The translations under genes and the position numbers were made by a program. A stretch of 64,000 bases of DNA from Cryptomeria japonica (Eukaryota > Streptophyta > Pinopsida > Cupressales > Cupressaceae): contig NC_081406.1 in assembly GCF_030272615.1 (NCBI RefSeq), positions 477,058,900 to 477,122,899 of the forward strand, in the 5' to 3' direction. Positions 1 through 9,624 of the stretch are shown piece by piece (position 1 is the first letter of the stretch; each line of letters starts with the position of its first letter). The notes under the pieces are model-generated. The model was not told where the DNA came from, made no database searches, and worked only from the letters and a program-made list of their open reading frames with translations.

Positions 1-788
1 ACCATGGAGGTGAAACTCTTGAATTGCAATCATTTGCAATACGATTGCTCTCACAAGTAGCCAACTCTTCATCTTGTGAGAGAAATTGGAGTACTTATGG
101 GTTCATTCATTCACTAAAGAGGAACTGATTAGGATCAGAGAAAGCAGAGGACCTGGTGTACATTCATAGCTCACTTCGTCTTCTCTCTCATGTAGATCCT
201 GGATACAATGAGGGTCCTTTAGCAAAATGGGATCAAATTTCACCCGATGGAGAAGTTGTAACCATTGTGGATGAAGTGGTTGAAGCAAATGGACTAGCCG
301 ATTTACCTTCTATTATTCTACCATCAGAGGAACCTGAATTTGAAAGTGATGACTATTTGAAGAGCCTCATAGCTAAAGACCTTGAAAGGGATGATCATTA
401 AATAGAAGAGTAGATGATAGATATAAGATTTCTGATTTTTGTTTTCAGTTTTTTGTTTGCATATCAGCTTGCTGCTTATCAAGCTATTTTCAATATATAA
501 TCAGTTTGAAACTTTGACACAATGATTGTATGACATTTTGATTCAACTCATTTTACACTTGTGTACTTAAACTTCAAAGTTAATGTTAATTCTTGTTTCG
601 AAAGTTCAATGTCATTATATTTTCAGATTTTCTATAAATTATTATTTTCAGATTTTCTATAAATTATTAACTTATATTAAAAAGAATTGGCATCTCCAAG
701 TACCCTCTCCTATTTTGAAAAAATAGTTGTATCGGTACTGGTACTAGTCTCCGACGTCTCCAAGTACCCCCGTACCCATGTAACCCTG
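1..788 (+). mobile_element. hAT-type DNA transposon, 3' end only
   Basis: The window opens inside a hAT element whose transposase C-terminus lies at 3-401. After the stop codon comes about 390 bp of AT-rich DNA, then a block with subterminal repeats (ctccaagtaccc at 695 and again at about 758; ggtact twice near 735-746). It finishes with a sequence whose reverse complement begins CAGGGTTACATGGG, ending at 788. CAGGG fits the hAT terminal consensus YARNG. The predicted 8-bp target duplication is tagtgata at 789-796; the partner copy lies left of the window, so the boundary is unconfirmed. The terminal call is an inference; the transposase call is firmer. Confidence 0.5.
3..401 (+). pseudogene. 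hAT transposase C-terminal (dimerisation) domain, broken
   Basis: Reading frame 3 from the window edge gives a typical plant hAT transposase C-terminus. It contains SSSCERNWSTYGFIHS, then an AEDLVYIHSSLRLL segment (the hAT dimerisation region), then an acidic tail ending at the stop at 399-401. hAT transposases are nuclear cut-and-paste enzymes, and this region mediates dimerisation. One in-frame TGA at 126-128 sits where relatives have arginine (KRN-stop-L), consistent with CGA to TGA at a methylated CpG. The N-terminal BED finger and catalytic region lie outside the window. The ATG at 156 is internal to the domain, not a genuine start. Confidence 0.8.
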
Positions 789-1029
789 TAGTGATATCCC
801 ATGCATTTAATATATTGGTGGTGTGGTTAGAATTCATCTTGTGGGTCATTTTATTAAGTTTTGTAACTTTGGTGGTTGTGCAAAAAATAATTAAATATTA
901 AAGTTATCAAAAAAGTAAATTAAATGACAACCTAGATTTAATTATTAAAGAAAAGTGTTTTAAGTGTGCAAGTAAGATCTTGCTAGGCTCAAGGTGTTGA
1001 AAAGGTGGTCATAAGGATAGTTTATATAA

Positions 1030-1250
1030 GAAAATTTGTTTTTTTTTGGCCGAAAAAATGCAATGAAAAAGAAAAAATAGTGCTTTTTTTGAAAAGCAAT
1101 GAAAAAGTTAAAAAACGCATTCGAAAAACAACAAAAAAGCAAAAAAAAAACACTTTTTTGAAGAAACAATAAAAAACACTTTTTTGAAAAAACAACAAAA
1201 AAGAAAAAAAGGCGTTCTTTGAAAAAGAAATAAAAATGCTTTTTCTTAAA
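1030..1250. repeat. Low-complexity A/T repeat
   Basis: Irregular repetition of tttttgaaaaa and caatgaaaaa-type words with a loose unit of about 35 bp. It generates a spurious minus-strand ORF rich in F and K. There is no sign of selection on coding. Confidence 0.6.
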
Positions 1251-1704
1251 ATAACTCTAAAAAGGTTATAAATAAAGGTTGGGTCTTCAAAAGAAGGGTC
1301 ATTGCTTTTTCATTTTATTTGTTTTGGTGAAATAACGTGAGTTCTCCTTTGTTGTCTAAGGACGAAAACCCTTTGGTGAATCCAGTGTCAAAGATGAAAA
1401 CCCTCTTACCTGGTTGAGTGATTTGAATACTGAGTTTTTCCAATTTATTATTGATAATAAAGTTTTTTGATGTGTTCTGAGAAATTTTGGTATGCAAATC
1501 TTCGTTATCCCAATTTTGGCTTCAATTTAGGAGTGATTTTTGGAGATTTGAGATAGTTGTACTTCTGTATTTTATGCTATATTGTTTGTTGCAGCAATAA
1601 TCAGTCATTTTAGAGGGATTTTTCTCTACATATTATGTTGTACAGTAGTGTTGTTGTCATTCCATGGTTAAATGGTGGCTATTCAATGGTTTGGGCATAG
1701 TTGA

Positions 1705-1800
1705 AAAAATCAGACTTGGCAATGACTTGGCTGGCCTCAAAATTTTTTAAAGCTCGTGACTCACCAAAAATCGGCAATAACTCGACAAATTTATCAAACA
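1705..1800 (-). repeat. Old copy of the GACTCG-type hAT 3' end
   Basis: The words cagacttgg, gactcacc and aactcgacaaa occur in the same order as in the left end of the hAT derivative at 37498-37560 (cagacttgg, gactcagc, gactcaac). The copy is diverged and I cannot set its boundaries. It suggests a family with many old copies in this genome. Confidence 0.35.
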
Positions 1801-2115
1801 TTCTAAAATACATAGGTAAAATTTTTTAAAATACACATTACAGAATTTTTTGAGCATATCACTAATTTGCATCATATATAAATCAAAATAGAGTTTAATG
1901 CTAAGTTCCCAATATGGGCATGGAAATGAGTATAGGTATGAGAATTGGATACGGTACGTGCAAATATTTTTGCCCTTGGGTACAATATGTTTGGGTACAT
2001 GTATATATGTACAAAAAAATTAAAGAAATATATACAAAATTGTAAAACTAAATACATTTGATAGTATGATACTTCATCATTGATCAATGCCAAATGCCAA
2101 ATGCCAACATGGTAG

Positions 2116-2186
2116 TGATAAAGATAAATATTAAATGCCAATTGATGGTTAAATATTTAATATTTATCTTTATCAATTGGCATTTA
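2116..2186. repeat. Two overlapping perfect inverted repeats
   Basis: 2116-2136 is an exact reverse complement of 2155-2175 (21-bp arms, 18-bp spacer). In addition aaatgccaattgat at about 2133-2146 is the reverse complement of atcaattggcattt at about 2172-2186. The two pairings overlap and are mutually exclusive. The arms are A/T rich. A small fold-back element or a replication-born palindrome are both possible. Confidence 0.6.
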
Positions 2187-4333
2187 ATTGTGATAATTTT
2201 AGTTGTCTAAGTTCTTGATTTTGTTCTCCACTCCTAGACCCCCTCATTGTAATCAAATTTCTTATATGACAAGAGATCCCACTAACTAGTGGGGGTTTGG
2301 GAGTGGAGATCCAAGGGGTTTGAGAGACAACAATGATAAGTTGCATAGTATGTCAGATGTAAGAAATACCCAACAATAGAAGGGGTGTGAGGAAATCAAT
2401 GAAAATCGCTTGGTGAATTGGCTCGTGAGCACTGATGAGTTTTTCACCTAGTATTAAAGCATTTTTCAGATCCAAATAGTCTGATATGACAATCTTGGTA
2501 ATGTTCAGTAATTTGGAGGTCTACAATCAGTAGGCTACATCATCCTTCAACCCTCTTTGGTAGTGCACTTCAATTTATTGAGTCCACATGATTGCTATAA
2601 ACCTATGATTTTATTGACTAATCTATGTACATGCAATTGTTTGTTCATCACTTTGAATAGTGTTATTAGTTTGTGCAACTAGCTTCTCTTATCAATATCA
2701 TTCTCAATTGTACTTAGTGCATTCCATGCTCATATTATTTTGACTCTAGATGGTAGTACTACCAAAGACTTGTGCATTTCTTGTTCAAGATATTGTAAAA
2801 CCGGATGGTGCATTGTTGGTTAATGCATTTACCATTGAAGGTCTTGATCGATTCACTGCTAAATTTCTCCACATTTCAAGTCCAATTAGGCATTGATAGG
2901 ATATTTGTGTAATCAGCCGTTTTCGCTTAATCAAATTCAATTGTAATTTGCCAGTGGCTTTGCATTTTCTAGGCATGCCTGTCCACCAAAGAGGTGTTTA
3001 TTTGGGTCGGCTTTGTTGCTTGCATGCTTTGGTCATCTTGTTGTCTTTACATTTCAGTAGTGCTTTCATCTAGATAGAGTGTGTGTTGTCCAAACACCAT
3101 ATTCTCTCACCTTGCCCACACTGGGAACTTGGTGATCAAAAAGTGCATAAACTTGTATTTGAATTTTCTATATTGAAAAATCAAAAAGTTAGGTGTTGAG
3201 TTATTAGAACATACAAACATGTTGATATCAAGAGAAGAGAGCTAAAAGTATCAAATTGGAGATCTAGTAATGGCTTGTCTAAGGAAACACAGATTTCCAA
3301 ATAGCACAAGAAATTTAAATGGAAGAAATTGAACTTCGTAATCTTTAAATATTTTTTGGACCAAATCATTTGAAAATGAGCTACCTTGGGAATAGATGTT
3401 TCTCAAAAGTTTTAATGTAGCAGATCTGCATGATTTTCATGAGCAGGTGGATGGTCGGTGATCAAGAGAAATTGAGTTTGTATGTTTTTTGATTCACCAT
3501 TTCGGTCAGACTATTGAAGTATTTGTTGGTTGAAAATTTGTACACTTGGGGAAATATACAAAATTGTGGTTTCAACCACAGTGTGTGAGTAAAACTCTCC
3601 TAATTAAAGGGAGGCTCCCCCTATCTATCTACAAATTTTAAAAATAAAATGGGATGGGACAGCAGTCTTTCTTCTTTCAAGAAAGCCAATATCCTTTTCT
3701 CCTCACAGAAACGTGATAGCAATTTAACATAAAACAGCAGTAACAACTTTTTGAAATGAAATAAGAGAAAGGAAATGAAGTTTCCTGAAAGTTCAAAGAC
3801 TTTCGTCGCTTCTTTCGGGACAGGACAACAATATTAAGCTCAAAGTTTTGATTATGTGAAGTCCTATCTACCCTTTTCTATACTAACGCTATCAAGAACA
3901 AATTATAACAGCTCAAAGACTGAAATATCTTATTCTTTTCTACATAAAACAGTAGGAAGTAGTACGAGCTCAAAACCTCACAGCTATCTCTTACAAAATC
4001 TGCTTCTAAACTCTCTTAATAATAAGTGCAAGCACAAAGACTTACAGCTCCTCTCAAAAGAATATTTATTCTAATTTATATTAACTTCAAATACTTGCAG
4101 CACAAAGAATACAAATCAAATTCGATTAAGTTCTTTGAAGAAACATTTGCAAGAAAGATAATATAGAACACAAACTCAAGAATGTAGCACAAAGACTCAA
4201 AGCTTGAGCAATTTCCTTCTATTTCTTTCAATTCTTGAATTCACACATGAAAGCCCAAAAACTTCTTTGCTGTAAATTTGGCAGAGTTTTTGCTTGCTTT
4301 CCAAAAGATAAAGATTACAATAGACCCCTCAAG

Positions 4334-4341
4334 TATTTATA
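4334..4341 (-). promoter_or_regulatory. TATA box near the left end of the older element
   Basis: Minus strand reads TATAAATA. Its distance to the left terminus (810 bp) is close to the equivalent distances in the elements at 4451-13483 (858 bp) and 35265-39759 (831 bp). By analogy with LTRs it would start an R-U5-like segment running to the left end. Confidence 0.45.
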
Positions 4342-5144
4342 GAAGAGGAGTCTTGAGAAAAAGGTGGGAGGATCCTAACTAACTTGAGAGATTCTCTCAA
4401 CCACCAAGACTTATTCAATAACTAACTATGACTTATTCCAACTACAGTCCTGTTGACGTGTATTTTATACACCATCATACACAGAATAAAATACCAATAG
4501 GCATCTTATCCTCTCTTGAGAAAAAGCCTCTAACTGCTGAAGATTCGCATAAAGGATCAGTTAGGAAGACTCCAAGGTTCTGGTTAGTAGGGTCTCTACG
4601 TGTGGACAAGCTTCCAGCGGTATGATGTGATTTGCTGTTTCCTTCAAGGGGTCTTATGCATCCGAAAGTTTAAGATTTTACTAAACTAAAGAAACTTTCA
4701 AAAAAATAACAAAAGAGTAGGGTTTTCAAGAGGTCTAATCTAGTCTAACCCTATGAATGACTTAGTATGGACAAGACTTGGCAAGATTCAACCAACTTCA
4801 ATTTTGCCATAAGATAACAACTCAATTGAAATTGATGCGATCTTCTAAGGTAATAAAATGATATTCAATACATCAAAGGTCAAGGACACTACCACGAAGG
4901 TACATATCCAAGATACAATAATGATTGAAGATTAAGGGACTCAAAGTATTCTCCAGTCGACCACGCAAGGCGTTCCTACAATCAGCAAGAAGCTAGTGGT
5001 ATGGAAAGCGAATCCTACCAAAAATCGAATCTCACACTATGTCCTTCAAATTAACACACTACCTTGATTGAGCATGATTCAAGTAGATTAAACAACCATG
5101 AAGATAACCAAGAAAGTTGCAACAAAACACCATAACTTCAATAT

Positions 5145-5150
5145 TTTATT
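5145..5150 (-). terminator. Polyadenylation signal AATAAA
   Basis: Minus strand AATAAA, about 160 bp downstream of the TATA-like site at 5309-5316 and about 360 bp downstream of the stop codon of the 1079-codon gene. It could serve either that gene or an R-U5-like transcript. Confidence 0.4.
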
Positions 5151-5308
5151 GATTTCTAAGTCATCATGTACAACAATTGCTTGAATTCCTCTCTTCAAAA
5201 CTCAATCTTGCTACAAAATAAAATTGCTTCTAACTCTAATCTCTCTAATACAACAAACTCTCTGAAATCTAACTATTGACTATTACCAAATGAAATGAAA
5301 AATGGGGG

Positions 5309-5316
5309 TATAAATA
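5309..5316 (-). promoter_or_regulatory. TATA-like site of the R-U5-like segment
   Basis: Minus strand TATTTATA (TATAAATA on plus), flanked by ggggatg and ccccc. The related ORF-less element has CCCTATATAAAGGGG in the equivalent place (36092-36106). In both, a stretch with accctaatta-type sequence lies close by. Orientation is taken from the family comparison, not from this site alone. Confidence 0.35.
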
Positions 5317-5509
5317 GCATCCCCAATTACAATGAAAGGTCCAGATCGAAAGTAGATCAACGGTCAAGATCATGACACCAAAACCCTAATTAGGGTTTGT
5401 TACAAATGGCCTCCTTTTTACTGAACAATATTAAATACATAGCCAAATATTAAATTTGGCACAAAAATCTAGGAGACATAAACCAATGACAAATAAGATG
5501 CCATGTCAT

Positions 5510-8500
5510 CTATAACAACCTTTCATCTAGAATCTTATTCCCTTTCCAATGTTCTTTTTTGGCATATGCAATGAATCTTGTCACGATTCCTTCGATTTCT
5601 GCAATTGGAATCTCGGGAAGATTCTTCATACTCTCTTCCAAGTGGATGACCTGATCGAATGCATCTAGAAGAGCTGCGTCCCAAGTAGATTCAAGTTCCT
5701 TCGTTCTTTCAATCAGGAGCATGGTGGCAAACATCTGATCATATTGCTCATCTGTAACATTTGCGTCCTTGCAAAAGATGACCTTGATTCTATCCTCTAA
5801 TTCCTGCATATCCACATCTGTCTCGACCTCGATCCTTCTGCCAAGAATGGTACGAAGTACCTCAAATACTCTGTCCTGGATCAGATTGATCACCTCCTCA
5901 ACTTGGCCACATCTAACACTGATGTCCTCGAAGAAAACACTCTTCATATGGAGTAAGGTTGACCACTGAAACAAACTGTGAGATTCTCCATCCAAGATCT
6001 TCTCTTGCGCTAAAACTTTCCTTGATGTGTGTCTAATTACCTTCAAGACAGGAATGACGACATCCTTGGTATGGGCAAATGCAGCTACTGTTATCATCAA
6101 ATTGTGGATTATCTCAAGAACTTGGATAGCTTGATGAATAATCTTCATCATCCTTGTTACAAATTCTATGGCCACTGTATGAGATTTATCCATCCAAGTA
6201 CTTGTACGTTGGACCATGTTCCTGAATCTTTCTGCTTCATTGATTGATTGAAGTGGAAGTGCTTGCACTGGTGATCTAGCTGGATCCTGACGTCCCAAAG
6301 GTTCGTTGATGTGACTGAAATATGTCCTCCATGCACCTCTCTCTCTCTCAAGCTTTCTATTCTTCTCCATTTCTTCTCTAAGCTTGTCCTTCAATGCCTC
6401 AAATGAGTCGGTAGCATCATCTAGTGTCTGCTCTGCTGTAGAGGGTCCTAGCTCAAATGTCTGTATATCATATTCCTCTGCTAGGATCTCACCTTCATAT
6501 TTGTCTACTGCCGGTGTAGCTATCTGTAGTTTTCTGGATCCAGTCTCATCTTGAATCATCTTGGACATCTTGGTAGCCTTTCTCTTCTCTATTACTTCGT
6601 GTGAACGTCCAACAAGGCTCTCTAAATCAATTGCACTGTCCTCGTCCTCTACTACGATCACCTTAGTTAATCTTTCCTTCAACCAATCTGGGATAATCGA
6701 TCTTGTTTCTTGAACTTGAATCTCTTTGTGCACTATTTCTTCTTGTCTGGGAGGAGATGTCATTTCATTGTCTTCTTTATCTTCATCTAACTCATAGTCC
6801 TGGAGAGATCCATCTGGTGAACCATGCTGTGCCTGTCCTCCTTCCTGCCTGTCATTCTGTACCATAGACTCCATGGATTCTTCCACTTGAATTGTTCTCT
6901 TCTCAGGTCTAGAAGAAGTACCGGATGATCGATCTCTGTTAGCCTCTTGTTTCTTCTTGGAAGATTCTCTCTTTCCAGGTCTCTCTTTCCTCTTCGAACC
7001 TCTTGGATGGAGATTGCCCTCACTGGCACATCGAAGGTTACCTTCACCTGAATTTCTAGGATTAGGATTGCCTTCACTCATACTAGCTCCACCTTCGGCT
7101 GGTTTCTCTTCCAAAGTGAAAGACATAGCTATGCCTTGTTCTCTCAACTTCTGATGTTGTATGTCAACCCATCTGCGAGTACAAGACAAGACTGGTGCCA
7201 TCAAAGTATCTAGATCCATGACCTCGGGCTCATTCCAATCTAACCTTATTGTTTTGCTTTCTCGATCATAGGAAGATTGGATATGTCTGCCACTGTCCTG
7301 AGCTTGGTCGGCCACTCTGTAAATCCTGCATTTCCTGATGAAATCCAAAGGCAATCTAGAATGCATTTTTCGTTTCACTTTAAGATCATCTAAGAGATTC
7401 ATCATAAAATCTTCTATTTGGTACTCATGCCTAAACTTTCTGCCGACTGTCTCCTCTAAATGTCCATGTGGATCAAAGCTTTCTCTCAAAGCAAAAGATG
7501 AAAAAGAATACAAGGCTAACTCCTTCTCTGCGTCATCCATGGCTAAAGCATTAGGACATACCTCAACTGAATTGCCCAAAATGATAGGTACTAGAACTCC
7601 ATTCTGATGTCTGTGTCTGAATGCCTTCGCATATGCTGCCAACTGTCTTGTTACTTCAAGTAACACAATTCTGTCTGTCGGATATCTTGGCAACATGTAT
7701 GGAGGTAAAGGACATCCATGCACTCTAATATAAGTGAATTTTGGGAACTGAATGAACCAAGCACCGTACCTCTTTATGAATTCCTGTGCATCCTGAGATA
7801 ACCTGTTGTGAATTCCACCTTGCAACGACCTTGTGATGTTCATCGTGAAGGTATCATTAACTAGCTTGTAGTTGCTCCCTGGCGGATGATGCAAGTAGAC
7901 ATAAGAATCACAAACTCTGACCTCGCCGGGTCCTCTTCCAATCACTCCTCTGTGAGGTAGTCCTGCGTACTCAAAACTCCTGATCAATGCATAGATGACG
8001 TATGAACTCATGTGGAAGGACTTGGTAGCCTTGAGTCTCCTCAACTGTACGTCCAAGCAATGGCTAATCATTCTAGCCCAATGTATCGTACCTTTCCCTT
8101 GAACGATCACCTGGATGAAGTAGAACATCCACTTCTCAAAATAGAAGGCATGAGGGGCTCCTGTAACTCGGTTGAGCATAGTAATCAAATCTCTGTACTC
8201 CTCCTGGAAATCAATCCTGTGCGGTGTGTTCAGGATCTTGCTTAGACGGGGACGACTCTTGAGTAACCAGTTCTTATTGATTATGCTTAGACAAGCATCT
8301 GGATCATCTTCGTACATTGACCTGGCTCCTTCTAAGCTCTTATATATCATGTCCCTGTGCTCTGGAAGATGGAAAGCTTCACTTATAGCTTCCTCTGAAA
8401 GGTACGCCAAAGTGTTTCCCTCATTGGATACGATCGTTCTGGACTGTGGATCATAGCGACGAGCACACTCGATCATCAACTCATGGCACTGAATAGCTGG

Positions 8501-8749
8501 AGGAAAGCCGGCCGCCTTAATGATACCACTCTCGATTATTCTCCGGGCGACAGGTGATGGTTTGCCAATGTAAGGGGCCTCTCGAAATTTCTTCGTGCTA
8601 AAGTTGCCTAAGTTTGTATCTCCAATGTTGCTCCACTTGGACACGATCTTAGTCTCCACTTCTTCGGTCTTCTGATCTTCTTTCATGAGAGCTGAACGAC
8701 TGGCGGATACTCCCGCCTTCGGGGTTGCCATACCTACACAACATTTCAT
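5510..8749 (-). CDS. Large element-encoded protein of unknown function, 1079 aa
   Basis: I cannot assign a function. One uninterrupted frame encodes about 1079 residues. A globular N-terminal part (about 45-470) contains AISEAFHLPEH, HWARMISHCLDVQLRRL and PPYMLPRYPTDRI (near residue 350). It then becomes a charged, serine-rich linker (about 560-640, basic runs such as KRKERPGKRESSKKK), an acidic stretch, and a helical C-terminal part (about 780-1079) with likely coiled coils. The decayed gene at 13651-17242 shares the same order and the MLPRYPTD motif, so this is an element-borne family. It faintly resembles plant transposon-protein domains of the Transposase_32 kind, but I see no RT, integrase, protease or zinc knuckle. 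The first ATG is used here; the seventh codon (8731, gtATGG, starting MATPKAG) is an equally good start. The open frame, unlike the decayed copy, suggests recent activity or constraint. Confidence 0.7.
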   Translation of the reverse strand: MKCCVGMATPKAGVSASRSALMKEDQKTEEVETKIVSKWSNIGDTNLGNFSTKKFREAPYIGKPSPVARRIIESGIIKAAGFPPAIQCHELMIECARRYDPQSRTIVSNEGNTLAYLSEEAISEAFHLPEHRDMIYKSLEGARSMYEDDPDACLSIINKNWLLKSRPRLSKILNTPHRIDFQEEYRDLITMLNRVTGAPHAFYFEKWMFYFIQVIVQGKGTIHWARMISHCLDVQLRRLKATKSFHMSSYVIYALIRSFEYAGLPHRGVIGRGPGEVRVCDSYVYLHHPPGSNYKLVNDTFTMNITRSLQGGIHNRLSQDAQEFIKRYGAWFIQFPKFTYIRVHGCPLPPYMLPRYPTDRIVLLEVTRQLAAYAKAFRHRHQNGVLVPIILGNSVEVCPNALAMDDAEKELALYSFSSFALRESFDPHGHLEETVGRKFRHEYQIEDFMMNLLDDLKVKRKMHSRLPLDFIRKCRIYRVADQAQDSGRHIQSSYDRESKTIRLDWNEPEVMDLDTLMAPVLSCTRRWVDIQHQKLREQGIAMSFTLEEKPAEGGASMSEGNPNPRNSGEGNLRCASEGNLHPRGSKRKERPGKRESSKKKQEANRDRSSGTSSRPEKRTIQVEESMESMVQNDRQEGGQAQHGSPDGSLQDYELDEDKEDNEMTSPPRQEEIVHKEIQVQETRSIIPDWLKERLTKVIVVEDEDSAIDLESLVGRSHEVIEKRKATKMSKMIQDETGSRKLQIATPAVDKYEGEILAEEYDIQTFELGPSTAEQTLDDATDSFEALKDKLREEMEKNRKLERERGAWRTYFSHINEPLGRQDPARSPVQALPLQSINEAERFRNMVQRTSTWMDKSHTVAIEFVTRMMKIIHQAIQVLEIIHNLMITVAAFAHTKDVVIPVLKVIRHTSRKVLAQEKILDGESHSLFQWSTLLHMKSVFFEDISVRCGQVEEVINLIQDRVFEVLRTILGRRIEVETDVDMQELEDRIKVIFCKDANVTDEQYDQMFATMLLIERTKELESTWDAALLDAFDQVIHLEESMKNLPEIPIAEIEGIVTRFIAYAKKEHWKGNKILDERLL

Positions 8750-9290
8750 AATGAGAAGCTAGATTTTGCAATAAATAACATAGATTAGAGAATATTTTAG
8801 GAAACTTCATGATAAGTCTTTGAGTTATCATTTCCTAAAATAAAACGATTGAGCTAGGAATTCAAAATTCAAAATTTCAAAATTCAAAATTTAAGCTATG
8901 ACGATTTAAAACTTAAAACAATAAAACCAAATCGCTATACCTCACGAAAGAGCTAACTCTAGAATGCAAAATGAACAAAATTCGCCTAGGCAAAATTGAC
9001 GTTACGAGGCCTTCAACGTGATCTCTCTTCAAATAGCAATTTCGCCACCTTTGGAGATGCCCTTGACGTGATCTCCTTTAAATGATCGATCCTTTATCAA
9101 TTCGCTCAAGTGAAAACCAAGTTCGCACCTCCTTGGATGATGTTTGCGCCTTCCTTTGGATATGAATTCGCACCCCCTAACTTGAAATGAAATTCGCACT
9201 TGAACTCAATTTCGCACTTCTCCCTTTGTCTTCCAAATCGCATGTGAAATGGCAAAAAATGATAATGTGAAAATGAAGATTTTCACCCTC

Positions 9291-9300
9291 CTTTTATAGC
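9291..9300 (-). promoter_or_regulatory. TATA box upstream of the 1079-codon gene
   Basis: Minus strand GCTATAAAAG, a near-perfect plant TATA box, 542 bp upstream of the first ATG and about 320 bp downstream of the last hairpin repeat (9625-9659). The hairpin array therefore occupies the upstream promoter region. Transcription start would be expected around 9260-9270. Confidence 0.55.
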
Positions 9301-9624
9301 GCTTACCTCTCACCCCCATATAGGCCGACTTGGTAAATAATAAGGCAATTTAAACGACTTTTTAAACAAATAACAAAGCCGACCTTTATATACCAAGCGC
9401 AATATTTAATTTTTAATAATAATTTAACAATTAATTATTAAATGCCTTCATTTTTAATTAATAGACTTCGATTTTTACAAGGCAAAATAATAAAATAATA
9501 CCAAGCGCAATATTTAAATGCCATTTAATTGAATTTTCAAAACATATCGAATTTTAGCATTTAAAATAAATTCAAAAATATTTGTTTTGGGCGCCAAAAT
9601 TTGAAAATGAAATATACATACCTC

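Larger units (their letters stand above)
789..3523. other. Gene-free AT-rich stretch with repeat debris
   Basis: No coding region is supported here. The stretch holds an A/T low-complexity block (about 1030-1250), a fragment resembling the GACTCG-type hAT end (about 1705-1800), a 7-bp aaatgcc tandem (about 2085-2106) and a long inverted repeat (2116-2186). A second stretch rich in gggtac-like words lies at about 1905-2010 and may be another decayed hAT end. The rest shows nothing I recognise. Confidence 0.5.

Noticed and set aside
960-1169. 69-aa ORF rich in F and K
   Set aside because: Produced by A/T low-complexity sequence.
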